Of a stretch of 64,000 nucleotides of DNA, positions 18,505 through 25,496 are shown piece after piece; the stretch's first letter is position 1; every line of letters begins with the position of its first letter. The DNA comes from Paractinoplanes aksuensis (GTDB taxonomy: Bacteria; Actinomycetota; Actinomycetes; Mycobacteriales; Micromonosporaceae), in the NCBI RefSeq assembly GCF_024137025.1, contig NZ_JAMYJR010000057.1, positions 1 through 64,000 of the forward strand. The letters are read 5' to 3'. Made by a program: the position numbers and the translations under genes. The notes under the pieces were generated by a model that worked only from the letters and a program-made list of their open reading frames with translations, searched no databases and had not been told where the DNA came from.

Positions 18505-18510
18505 AGCCTA
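18505..18510 (-). promoter_or_regulatory. Likely leaderless -10 of the LON-domain gene
   Basis: On the minus strand TAGGCT is followed by six bases and the GTG start, with no RBS. Confidence 0.55.
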
Positions 18511-18580
18511 TCGGTCACCCCATCATGGTCAACCCGTCACTCCCGCATCACCCGGGCGGCGCCCGCGCCGGGGTGACCGA
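18511..18580. promoter_or_regulatory. Inverted repeat between LON-domain gene and hisD
   Basis: TCGGTCACCCC (18511-18521) and its exact complement GGGGTGACCGA (18570-18580) are 48 bases apart in the divergent promoter region. Candidate operator or, on the minus-strand side, part of the LON gene control region. Confidence 0.45.
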
Positions 18581-18635
18581 GATCCCACGACCTGGGCCGG
18601 CCCGCCGCGGACGCGGTTCTGTCGGTCCGTCCGCC

Positions 18636-18641
18636 TAAACT
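18636..18641 (+). promoter_or_regulatory. Likely leaderless -10 of hisD
   Basis: TAAACT, then seven bases, then the GTG of hisD. No Shine-Dalgarno is present, so the his mRNA may begin at the start codon. Confidence 0.5.
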
Positions 18642-18648
18642 TGGCGGC

Positions 18649-19968
18649 GTGCTGAACCGGATCGACCTGCGCGGCTCCCACCGGGACCCGCGAGGCCTGC
18701 TGCCCCGTGCCCAGCTCGACGTCTCCGTGGCCGTCGAGCAGATCCGCCCGGTCGTCGAGGCGGTCCATGCGCACGGCTTCTCGGCGATCCGCGAGGCCAC
18801 CGAGCGGTTCGACGGCGTCACCCTCGACCGGCTGCGGGTGCCCGCGGCCGCCATCGCCGCCGCCGCCGAGACGCTCGAGCCCGACGTGCGGGCCGCCCTC
18901 GAGGTGGTGATCGAGCGGGCCCGCAAGGTGCACGCCGACCAGCGCCGCACCGACGTCACGACCAAGGTCGTGCCGGGCGGCACGGTCACCGAGCGCTGGA
19001 TCCCGGTGCGCCGGGTCGGCCTCTACGTCCCCGGCGGCCTGGCCGTCTATCCGTCCACCGTGGTCATGAACGTGGTGCCGGCCCAGACGGCCGGGGTCGA
19101 GGCCCTGGTCGTGGCCAGCCCGCCCCAGAAAGAGAACGGCGGCCTGCCCGACGCCCGCGTCCTGGCCGCGTGCGCGCTGCTCGGCGTCGACGAGGTCTAC
19201 GCGGTCGGCGGGGCCCAGGCCGTCGCCATGCTCGGCTACGGCGCCGACGGGGCCGACGAGGGCGACCGCTGCGAGCCGGTCGACATCATCACCGGCCCCG
19301 GCAACATCTGGGTCACCGCGGCCAAGCGCATGCTGCGCGGCACGGTCGGCATCGACGCCGAGGCCGGCCCGACCGAGATCGCGATCCTGGCCGACGACAC
19401 GGCCGACCCCCGGCACGTCGCGGCCGACCTGATCAGCCAGGCCGAGCACGACCCGCTGGCCGCGAGCGTGCTGGTCACCGACTCGCCGGCGCTGGCCGAC
19501 GCGGTCGACGCCGAGGTTCTGCGCCAGGTCGCGACGACCAAGCACGCGGCCCGGGTGCAGACGGCGCTGGCCGGCGAGCAGTCCGGCGTCGTGCTGGTCG
19601 ACGATCTCGAGCAGGGGCTGCGCGTGGTCGACGCGTACGCGGCCGAGCACCTCGAGATCCAGACCCGCGACGCCCGCGAGTGGGCGCTGCGGGTGCGCAA
19701 CGCCGGGGCGATCTTCGTCGGGGCCTGGTCGCCGGTGTCGCTGGGCGACTACGCGGCCGGCTCCAACCACGTGCTGCCGACCGGGGGCTGCGCGCGGCAC
19801 TCGTCCGGCCTGTCGGTGCAGTCGTTCCTGCGCGGCGTCCACGTCGTCGAGTACGACGAGGCCGCCCTGCGCGACGTCGCCGGGCACGTGGTCGCGCTGG
19901 CCAACGCCGAGGACCTGCCGGCCCACGGCGACGCGGTCCGGGCTCGTTTCCCCGGGGGTGACGCGTGA
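18649..19968 (+). CDS. hisD: Histidinol dehydrogenase
   Basis: 439-residue zinc enzyme that oxidises L-histidinol to L-histidine in two NAD-dependent steps, the last in the pathway. Motifs seen: RRVGLYVPGGLAVYPSTVVM near 121-140, ITGPGNIWVTAAKR near 212-225, GIDAEAGPTEIAILADD near 233-249, SQAEHDPLA (zinc/substrate) and AAEHLEIQT near 330-340 with the catalytic Glu-His. SNHVLPTGGCARHSSGLS is the C-terminal signature. First gene of the main his run; its stop overlaps hisC by 4 bases. Confidence 0.98.
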   Translation: MLNRIDLRGSHRDPRGLLPRAQLDVSVAVEQIRPVVEAVHAHGFSAIREATERFDGVTLDRLRVPAAAIAAAAETLEPDVRAALEVVIERARKVHADQRRTDVTTKVVPGGTVTERWIPVRRVGLYVPGGLAVYPSTVVMNVVPAQTAGVEALVVASPPQKENGGLPDARVLAACALLGVDEVYAVGGAQAVAMLGYGADGADEGDRCEPVDIITGPGNIWVTAAKRMLRGTVGIDAEAGPTEIAILADDTADPRHVAADLISQAEHDPLAASVLVTDSPALADAVDAEVLRQVATTKHAARVQTALAGEQSGVVLVDDLEQGLRVVDAYAAEHLEIQTRDAREWALRVRNAGAIFVGAWSPVSLGDYAAGSNHVLPTGGCARHSSGLSVQSFLRGVHVVEYDEAALRDVAGHVVALANAEDLPAHGDAVRARFPGGDA

Positions 19969-21029
19969 CCACGATCGACGACCTGCCCATCCGCGACGAG
20001 CTGCGAGGCCAGACACCGTACGGCGCCCCGCAGCTCGACGTGGCGGTCCGGCTCAACACCAACGAGAACTCGTACCCGCTGCCCGACGCGGTGGTCGACG
20101 CGATCGCCAAGGCCGTGCAGGCCGAGTTGCGCGATCTCAACCGTTACCCCGACCGGGACGCGGTGGCCCTGCGCACCGATCTGGCCGACTACCTGGGCCA
20201 CGGCCTGACCAGCGCCAACACGTGGGCCGCGAACGGGTCCAACGAGGTCCAGCAGCAGCTGTTGCAGGCGTTCGCCGGGCCGGGGCGCACGGCGCTCGGC
20301 TTCGGCCCGTCGTACTCGATGCACCCGCTGCTGGCTCAGGGCACGGGCAGCCGGTGGGTGGGCGCGCTGCGGGATCCCGACTTCGGTCTGACGCCGGCCG
20401 CCGCGCTGGCCCAGATCGAGGAACACGACCCCGACCTGATCTTCCTGTGCTCGCCCAACAACCCGACCGGCACCGCGCTCGACCCCGAGGTGGTGACGGC
20501 CGTGCTCGAGGCGGCCCGGGGCATGGTGGTGGTCGACGAGGCGTACGCCGAATTCGCCCGTCCCGGCACGCCGAGCGCGCTCGCCCTGCTGCCCGGGCAC
20601 CCGCGCCTGGTGGTGAGCCGCACGATGAGCAAGGCGTTCGGTTTCGCCGGGGGGCGGCTGGGCTATCTGGCCGCCGACCCGGCCGTGGTCGACGCCGTGC
20701 AGCTGGTCCGGCTGCCCTATCACCTGTCCGCGCTGACCCAGGCCGCGGCTCGCGCCGCCCTGGCGCAGCGGGCGGCCCTGCTCGACACCGTCGAGGTGAT
20801 CAAGCAGCAGCGCGACCGCATCGTCACCACGCTGCGCGAGCGCGGCCTGCGGGTGGCCGACAGCGACGCCAACTTCGTGCTGTTCGAGGTGGGCGGGGAT
20901 CAGAAAATCGTTTGGCAGCGCCTGCTCGACCGCGGTGTGCTGATCCGCGACGTCGGCCTGCCCGGCTGGTTGCGTGTTACCGCGGGTACGCCCGCCGAGA
21001 CCGATGCATTCCTGGAGGCCCTGAAGTGA
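19965..21029 (+). CDS. hisC: Histidinol-phosphate aminotransferase
   Basis: 354-residue class II PLP aminotransferase that converts imidazole acetol phosphate to histidinol phosphate with glutamate. N-terminal LNTNENSYPLPDAV is typical of HisC. SPNNPTGTAL near 164-173, VVVDEAYAEFARP near 187-199 and SRTMSKAFGFAGGRLGY near 218-234 place the PLP lysine at about residue 223. LRVTAGTPAETDAFLEAL at the end carries the substrate-phosphate arginine. GTG start overlaps the hisD TGA and its TGA overlaps the hisB GTG, so the three are translationally coupled. Confidence 0.97.
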   Translation: MTTIDDLPIRDELRGQTPYGAPQLDVAVRLNTNENSYPLPDAVVDAIAKAVQAELRDLNRYPDRDAVALRTDLADYLGHGLTSANTWAANGSNEVQQQLLQAFAGPGRTALGFGPSYSMHPLLAQGTGSRWVGALRDPDFGLTPAAALAQIEEHDPDLIFLCSPNNPTGTALDPEVVTAVLEAARGMVVVDEAYAEFARPGTPSALALLPGHPRLVVSRTMSKAFGFAGGRLGYLAADPAVVDAVQLVRLPYHLSALTQAAARAALAQRAALLDTVEVIKQQRDRIVTTLRERGLRVADSDANFVLFEVGGDQKIVWQRLLDRGVLIRDVGLPGWLRVTAGTPAETDAFLEALK

Positions 21030-21637
21030 GCCGCACCGCGCGCATCGAGCGCGTCACCAACGAGACCAAGGTCCTCGTCGAGATCGACCTCGACGGCACC
21101 GGTAAGGGCGACCTGAGCACGGGTGTCGGCTTCTACGACCACATGCTCAACCAGCTGGCCCGGCACGGCGGTTTCGACCTGACCGTGCGCACCGAGGGCG
21201 ACCTCGAGATCGACGCCCACCACACAATGGAGGACACGGCCATCGCGCTCGGTGACGCCTTCTCGCGTGCGCTGGGTGACAAGGCGGGCATCCGGCGCTA
21301 CGGCTCGGCCACCATCCCGATGGACGAGGTGCTGGTGCGGGCCGCGGTCGACCTCTCCGGCCGGCCGTACATCGTGCACGACGAGCCCGAGCTCGCGCCG
21401 TACATCGGCCCGGTCTACCCGACCAGCATGACCCGGCACATCTTCGAGTCGTTCGGCCACGCGGCCAAGCTGACGCTGCACGTCAGCGTGCTGCGGGCCG
21501 CCCGCGACGGCGGCAAGCCGGACGCTCACCACGTCGTCGAGACCCAGTTCAAGGCGTTCTCGCGGGCGCTGCGCGAGGCCGTCGAGATCGACCCGCGCAA
21601 CGCGGGTCAGCTGCCCTCGACCAAGGGCGTGCTCTGA
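21026..21637 (+). CDS. hisB: Imidazoleglycerol-phosphate dehydratase
   Basis: 203-residue monofunctional IGPD (no phosphatase domain), dehydrating IGP to imidazole acetol phosphate. DAHHTMEDTAIALGDAF near 62-78 and the related second metal motif ending PDAHHVVETQFKAFSRAL near 155-172 are the two manganese-binding repeats. FYDHMLNQLARHGGF near 33-47 is also conserved. GTG 21026 overlaps the hisC stop. Its TGA shares bases with the ATG of the 48-residue ORF that follows. Confidence 0.98.
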   Translation: MSRTARIERVTNETKVLVEIDLDGTGKGDLSTGVGFYDHMLNQLARHGGFDLTVRTEGDLEIDAHHTMEDTAIALGDAFSRALGDKAGIRRYGSATIPMDEVLVRAAVDLSGRPYIVHDEPELAPYIGPVYPTSMTRHIFESFGHAAKLTLHVSVLRAARDGGKPDAHHVVETQFKAFSRALREAVEIDPRNAGQLPSTKGVL

Positions 21638-21783
21638 TGGCCATCGCGCTGTTCATCCTGGCCGGCTTTCTCGTCGGCGGGACGATCCAGCTGGTCAAGT
21701 CGGGCGCCACGAAGTTCAGCATCGGCCTGGTCGGGGTGCTCGCGGCCCTGGCCACGGCCGGCGGCATCCTGTGGTCGGTCTGA
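21637..21783 (+). CDS. 48-residue small membrane protein between hisB and hisH
   Basis: A short frame MAIALFILAGFLVGGTIQLV... with two hydrophobic segments (about 1-20 and 28-47) separated by KSGATKFS. Its ATG overlaps the hisB stop (TGATG) and its TGA overlaps the hisH ATG in the same way. Such exact coupling on both sides, in a gene-dense operon, is strong evidence that it is translated. Function unknown; it may be a conserved his-operon small membrane protein. Confidence 0.82.
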   Translation: MAIALFILAGFLVGGTIQLVKSGATKFSIGLVGVLAALATAGGILWSV

Positions 21784-22394
21784 TGACGAGCGTGGTGGTG
21801 CTCGACTACGGGTCGGGAAATCTGCGCTCGGCCGAGCGGGCCGTGGCCCGCACGGGCGTGAACGTCACCGTGACCAGCGACCTGAACGCCGCGGCCGAGG
21901 CCGACGGCCTGGTCGTGCCGGGCGTGGGGGCGTACGCGGCGTGCATGGCCGGCATCGAGGCGATCCAGGCCGGTCCGATGATCGCCGACCGGGTCGCGGC
22001 CGGCCGGCCGGTGCTCGGCATCTGCGTGGGCATGCAGATCCTGTTCGAGGCGGGTGTCGAGCACGGCGTCGAGACCAAGGGGCTGGGGCTGCTGCCCGGC
22101 ACGGTCGACAAACTGTCGGCCGAGCGCATCCCGCACATGGGGTGGAACACGGTCGAGGCGCCGCCGGGGTCCCGGCTGCTGGCCGGGCTGGCGGGGGAGC
22201 GGTTCTACTTCGTCCACTCGTACGCCGCCAATGACCTTGACGCCTTGAAGGCGGCCGAGGTGACTACGGCCCGCCACGACCGGCCCTTCGCGGCGGCCGT
22301 CGAGCTGGGCCCGCTCAGCGCCGCCCAGTTCCATCCCGAGAAGTCCGGCGACGCCGGCTACGGGCTGCTGCGCAACTGGGTCGCCGGACTGTAG
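21783..22394 (+). CDS. hisH: Imidazole glycerol phosphate synthase, glutaminase subunit
   Basis: 203-residue class I glutamine amidotransferase that feeds ammonia to HisF. VVLDYGSGNLRSAERAV is the N-terminal signature. VLGICVGMQILFEAG near 78-92 holds the nucleophilic Cys (about residue 81), and FHPEKSGDAG near the end has the catalytic His and Glu. YFVHSYA is the usual FVHSY motif. ATG 21783 overlaps the small ORF stop. hisF, the cyclase partner, is 2.1 kb downstream. Confidence 0.97.
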   Translation: MTSVVVLDYGSGNLRSAERAVARTGVNVTVTSDLNAAAEADGLVVPGVGAYAACMAGIEAIQAGPMIADRVAAGRPVLGICVGMQILFEAGVEHGVETKGLGLLPGTVDKLSAERIPHMGWNTVEAPPGSRLLAGLAGERFYFVHSYAANDLDALKAAEVTTARHDRPFAAAVELGPLSAAQFHPEKSGDAGYGLLRNWVAGL

Positions 22395-22397
22395 GCG

Positions 22398-22721
22398 ATG
22401 TCGAAGGAGCGCGCGCGGCGGCGCGAGGAACGTCTCGCCGTGCTGGAGAAAGAGAAGGCCGCGCGCGCCCGCAAAGTGGCACGGCGGCAGCGCCGGCGCG
22501 AGGCGCTGAACCGGTTGCGCCCGAAACGGCGGAGCAGCTCGGGCCAGCTCTATCGCCGCAGCCGGGGCGAGCGGGTCGGCATTCTGCTCGTGCCGGCCGT
22601 GGCCATCGCTGCGGTCTGGCTGTTCGTGCCCGAGCTGTCGTTGCGGATCGTGCTCACCGCGGTGCTCGTCCTGGCCGCTCCGGCCCTCGTGGTCGTCGTC
22701 CTCGGCCGCAAGGCCGGCTGA
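22398..22721 (+). CDS. Small basic membrane protein in the his cluster
   Basis: 107 residues, not assigned. Residues 1-57 are extremely Arg/Lys-rich (MSKERARRREERLAVLEKEK then repeated RRQRRRE-type runs) and helical. Residues 59-104 form two hydrophobic segments (VGILLVPAVAIAAVWLFVP and LRIVLTAVLVLAAPALVVVV). Starts 3 bases after hisH and stays in the operon. A positively charged cytoplasmic tail with two helices could bind nucleic acid or ribosomes at the membrane; this is speculation. Confidence 0.8.
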   Translation: MSKERARRREERLAVLEKEKAARARKVARRQRRREALNRLRPKRRSSSGQLYRRSRGERVGILLVPAVAIAAVWLFVPELSLRIVLTAVLVLAAPALVVVVLGRKAG

Positions 22722-22850
22722 ACAAGCGGTCCCACCGCGGGGCCCGGAGCAACAACCTGGTTCCGGACGCGGGGCCGGCTGAACAACTTGGCGCCGCCGG
22801 TGGCGCCGGTTCACGACCTGGGTCGGCCGCGGGCCGGCCCACAACCTGGA
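22718..22850. repeat. Degenerate ~30-bp tandem repeat inside the his operon
   Basis: The motif ACAACCTGG (variants ACAAGCGG, ACAACTTGG, ACGACCTGG) recurs at 22722, 22752, 22783, 22813 and 22841, i.e. every 28-31 bases, each preceded by a GCCGGCT-like stretch. It fills the 137-base gap between the 107-residue ORF and priA; the last unit supplies the priA RBS (GGAG). Confidence 0.7.
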
Positions 22851-22858
22851 GAACGAAC

Positions 22859-23590
22859 ATGACGCTTGAGTTGCTGCCTGCCGTCGACGTCGCGGACGGT
22901 CAGGCCGTCCGCCTCGTGCAGGGGGCCGCCGGTTCCGAGACGACCTACGGCGACCCGCTCGAGGCCGCGCTGGCCTGGCAGAACGACGGCGCCGAGTGGG
23001 TGCACCTGGTCGACCTGGACGCGGCCTTCGGGCGCGGCAGCAACGCCGAGCTGCTGGCGAGCGTGGTCGGCCGTCTCGACGTCAAGGTCGAGCTGTCCGG
23101 CGGCATCCGGGACGACGAGTCGCTGACCCGGGCCCTGGCCACCGGTTGCGCGCGGGTCAACATCGGCACCGCCGCCCTGGAGGACCCGGAGTGGTGCGAC
23201 CGGGTCGTGGCCGAGTACGGCGACCGGGTGGCGATCGGCCTCGACGTGCGCGGCCGCACCCTGTCGGCCCGCGGCTGGACCCGGGACGGCGGCGACCTGT
23301 ACGAGGTGCTGGCCCGGCTCGACAAGGCCGGCGCCGCGCGCTACGTGGTCACCGACATCACCAAGGACGGCATGATGCGCGGCCCGAACGTCGAGCTGCT
23401 GCGCGAGGTGTGCGCGGCCACCGACAAGCCGATCATCGCCAGCGGCGGCGTGTCCACCCTGGACGACCTGCGGGCGCTGGCCGCGCTCGAGCCGGTCGGC
23501 GTCGAGGGTGTCATCGCGGGCAAGTCGCTCTACGCGGGCGCGTTCACCGTGCGTCAGGCGCTGGACGCGCTGGCCGAGGCTCGGTCGTAA
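22859..23590 (+). CDS. priA: Phosphoribosyl isomerase A (HisA, probably bifunctional HisA/TrpF)
   Basis: 243-residue TIM barrel that isomerises ProFAR to PRFAR in histidine synthesis. LLPAVDVADGQAVRLVQG at residues 5-22 holds the first catalytic Asp; IGTAALEDPEWC, VAIGLDVRGRTLSARGWT and YVVTDITKDGMMRGPNVELL (second Asp) follow. GVEGVIAGKSLYAGAFTVRQAL is the C-terminal phosphate-binding end. In actinobacteria such as Streptomyces and Mycobacterium this protein also performs the TrpF step. No trpF is present with the trp genes here, which fits. Its 3' end overlaps the LysR gene on the other strand by 47 bases. Confidence 0.95.
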   Translation: MTLELLPAVDVADGQAVRLVQGAAGSETTYGDPLEAALAWQNDGAEWVHLVDLDAAFGRGSNAELLASVVGRLDVKVELSGGIRDDESLTRALATGCARVNIGTAALEDPEWCDRVVAEYGDRVAIGLDVRGRTLSARGWTRDGGDLYEVLARLDKAGAARYVVTDITKDGMMRGPNVELLREVCAATDKPIIASGGVSTLDDLRALAALEPVGVEGVIAGKSLYAGAFTVRQALDALAEARS

Positions 23591-24464
23591 GCCAGGCGGC
23601 GCGGAGGGCCTCCACGGCTGCCCCCACCGCGGGGCGGGCCGCGGAGGCCTCGCGCCAGGCGACCACGACCCGGCGCTTCGGCTCGGGAGTCACCCGGACC
23701 ACGCGTACGCCCGGGGGTAGGTCTTTCGACCGGGCCAGCCGCGGAATGACGGCGACGCCGAGCCCGGCCGCGATCAGCGTCAGCTGGGTCTCGAACTCGG
23801 TGACGTGGAAGTCGGGTCGCACCCCGGGCAGCACCCGCAGCAACCACTGGTGGCAGATGTCGTCGGACTTGGCCGCGATCCACCGCTCGTCCTTCAGCCG
23901 GGCCAGCGGCACTGTGCCGCCGAACCGGTGGCCGCTCGGCACGACGAGGTCGGCCACGTCCCAGCCGAGCTCGACGTGCGTGACGCCGCTGGGGTAACGC
24001 AGCGCGACCTCGGGCCAGTCGTCGAGCACCGCGAGGTCGACGTGCCCCCGGTGCAGCATCTCCAGCCCCTCGTGCGGATGGACCTCGACCAGGCCCGTGC
24101 CGAGCTGCGGATGGGCCACAGCCAGGCGGTGCAGGGCGGGCGGCAGCAGGGCGCGACAGGCTGTGGCGAACGCGGCCACCGTCAGCCGGCCGACCACCGT
24201 GTCGCGGTGCGCGGCCAGCGCCGCCTCGGCCTCGTCGACCGTCGCCAGCACCTTTTCGGCGTGCCGGGCCAGCACCTGACCGGCCTCGGTCAGCCGCAGC
24301 CGGCGTCCGTCCTTCTCGACCAGGACGGTGCCGGTCTCGCGCTCGAGCTTGGCCAGCTGCTGCGACACGGCCGACGGGGTGCAGTGCAACGCCTCGCCCG
24401 CTGCCAGCACCGTCTTGTAGCTGGCCACGGCGTGCAGAGCCCGCAGCCGCCCCAGGTCGATCAT
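23544..24464 (-). CDS. LysR-family transcriptional regulator
   Basis: 306 residues. The N-terminal winged helix-turn-helix (LGRLRALHAVASYKTVLAAG, then LHCTPSAVSQQLAKLERETG, residues 3-42) is classic LysR. The effector-binding domain spans about 90-290 (GRLTVAAFATACRALLPPAL, VTHVELGWDVADLVVPSGH). It sits on the opposite strand between priA and hisF, interrupting the his run. A TAGCGT six bases before the ATG suggests leaderless transcription. Its target is unknown; divergent hisF is 56 bases away and is the simplest candidate. Confidence 0.93.
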   Translation of the reverse strand: MIDLGRLRALHAVASYKTVLAAGEALHCTPSAVSQQLAKLERETGTVLVEKDGRRLRLTEAGQVLARHAEKVLATVDEAEAALAAHRDTVVGRLTVAAFATACRALLPPALHRLAVAHPQLGTGLVEVHPHEGLEMLHRGHVDLAVLDDWPEVALRYPSGVTHVELGWDVADLVVPSGHRFGGTVPLARLKDERWIAAKSDDICHQWLLRVLPGVRPDFHVTEFETQLTLIAAGLGVAVIPRLARSKDLPPGVRVVRVTPEPKRRVVVAWREASAARPAVGAAVEALRAAWLTTEPRPARPAPDAR

Positions 24465-24470
24465 GCCGCC

Positions 24471-24476
24471 ACGCTA
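24471..24476 (-). promoter_or_regulatory. Likely leaderless -10 of the LysR gene
   Basis: Minus-strand TAGCGT, six bases, ATG. No RBS. Confidence 0.5.
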
Positions 24477-24508
24477 CAGCCTGGGGCGGGCCTGATCTTC
24501 GCCCTCGT

Positions 24509-24514
24509 TAGGCT
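24509..24514 (+). promoter_or_regulatory. Likely leaderless -10 of hisF
   Basis: TAGGCT, six bases (GGGGAC), ATG 24521. hisF thus has its own promoter, separate from the hisD-priA run. Confidence 0.55.
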
Positions 24515-24520
24515 GGGGAC

Positions 24521-25282
24521 ATGACGGTTGCGGTGCGCGTGATTCCCTGTCTCGACGTGGACGCGGGCCGGGTGGTCAAGGGGGTCAACTTCGTCGACCT
24601 GCGCGACGCCGGCGACCCGGTCGAGTTGGCCGCCGCGTACGACGCGCAGGGCGCCGACGAGCTGACCTTCCTCGACGTCACGGCCTCGTCCGACGACCGC
24701 GGCACCATGCTCGACGTCGTCCGGCGTACGGCCGAATCGGTTTTTATCCCGCTCACCGTGGGCGGCGGGGTGCGTTCGGTCGAGAACGTCGACGTGCTGC
24801 TGCGGGCCGGGGCCGACAAGGTCGGGGTCAACACGGCCGCCATCGCCCGCCCCGAGTTGATCGCCGAGATCGCCGAGCGCTTCGGCAACCAGGTGCTCGT
24901 GCTCTCGCTCGACGTGCGTCGCTCGGCCGAGCAGCCCAGCGGGTGGGAGGTCACCACCCACGGCGGCCGGCGCAGCGCGGGCCTCGACGCGATCGAGTGG
25001 GCGTCGCGGGTCGCCGAGCTGGGGGCGGGCGAGATCCTGCTCAACTCGATGGACGCCGACGGCACCAAGGCCGGCTTCGACCTCGAGCTGATCGCCGCCG
25101 TACGCCAGGTCGTCGACATCCCGGTCATCGCCAGTGGCGGCGCCGGCGCGGTCGAGCACTTCCCGCCCGCGGTCACGGCCGGGGCCGACGCCGTGCTGGC
25201 GGCCAGCGTGTTCCACTTCGGCGACCTGTCCATCGGCGAGGTCAAACAGTCGCTGCGCGAGGCGGGCAACCCCGTTCGCTGA
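24521..25282 (+). CDS. hisF: Imidazole glycerol phosphate synthase, cyclase subunit
   Basis: 253-residue TIM barrel that cyclises PRFAR with ammonia from HisH, yielding IGP and AICAR. VRVIPCLDVDAGRVVKGVNF at residues 4-23 contains catalytic Asp (about 11). FLDVTASSDDRGTMLDVV, LTVGGGVRSVENVDVLLRAG and LLNSMDADGTKAGFDLELI (second Asp, about 130-180) are conserved, and PVIASGGAGAVEHF closes the barrel. It is split from the rest of the his genes by a LysR gene, but HisF must assemble with HisH. Confidence 0.98.
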   Translation: MTVAVRVIPCLDVDAGRVVKGVNFVDLRDAGDPVELAAAYDAQGADELTFLDVTASSDDRGTMLDVVRRTAESVFIPLTVGGGVRSVENVDVLLRAGADKVGVNTAAIARPELIAEIAERFGNQVLVLSLDVRRSAEQPSGWEVTTHGGRRSAGLDAIEWASRVAELGAGEILLNSMDADGTKAGFDLELIAAVRQVVDIPVIASGGAGAVEHFPPAVTAGADAVLAASVFHFGDLSIGEVKQSLREAGNPVR

Positions 25283-25496
25283 GCCTGTCAATGTGCTGTG
25301 AATCGCCTGGTCGAAATGGGGCCCTACGAGCGTTTCACGTCGTGGGACGGCGAGGTGTGGCGGTCGATACACTTGCGGTGATGCTCACTGCTCGCTAGCG
25401 ATGCCGGGGCGGCTCTGGCCCTCTCGCAGTCGTGCCAATACCCTTCGGTAACACGAAAGTTAACTCCCCCGGAAAACTGACCATAAGGCGGCGCCG

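Noticed and set aside
22718..22850. T-box or his attenuator upstream of priA
   Set aside because: No run of His codons, no specifier-type structure, and it lies mid-operon.
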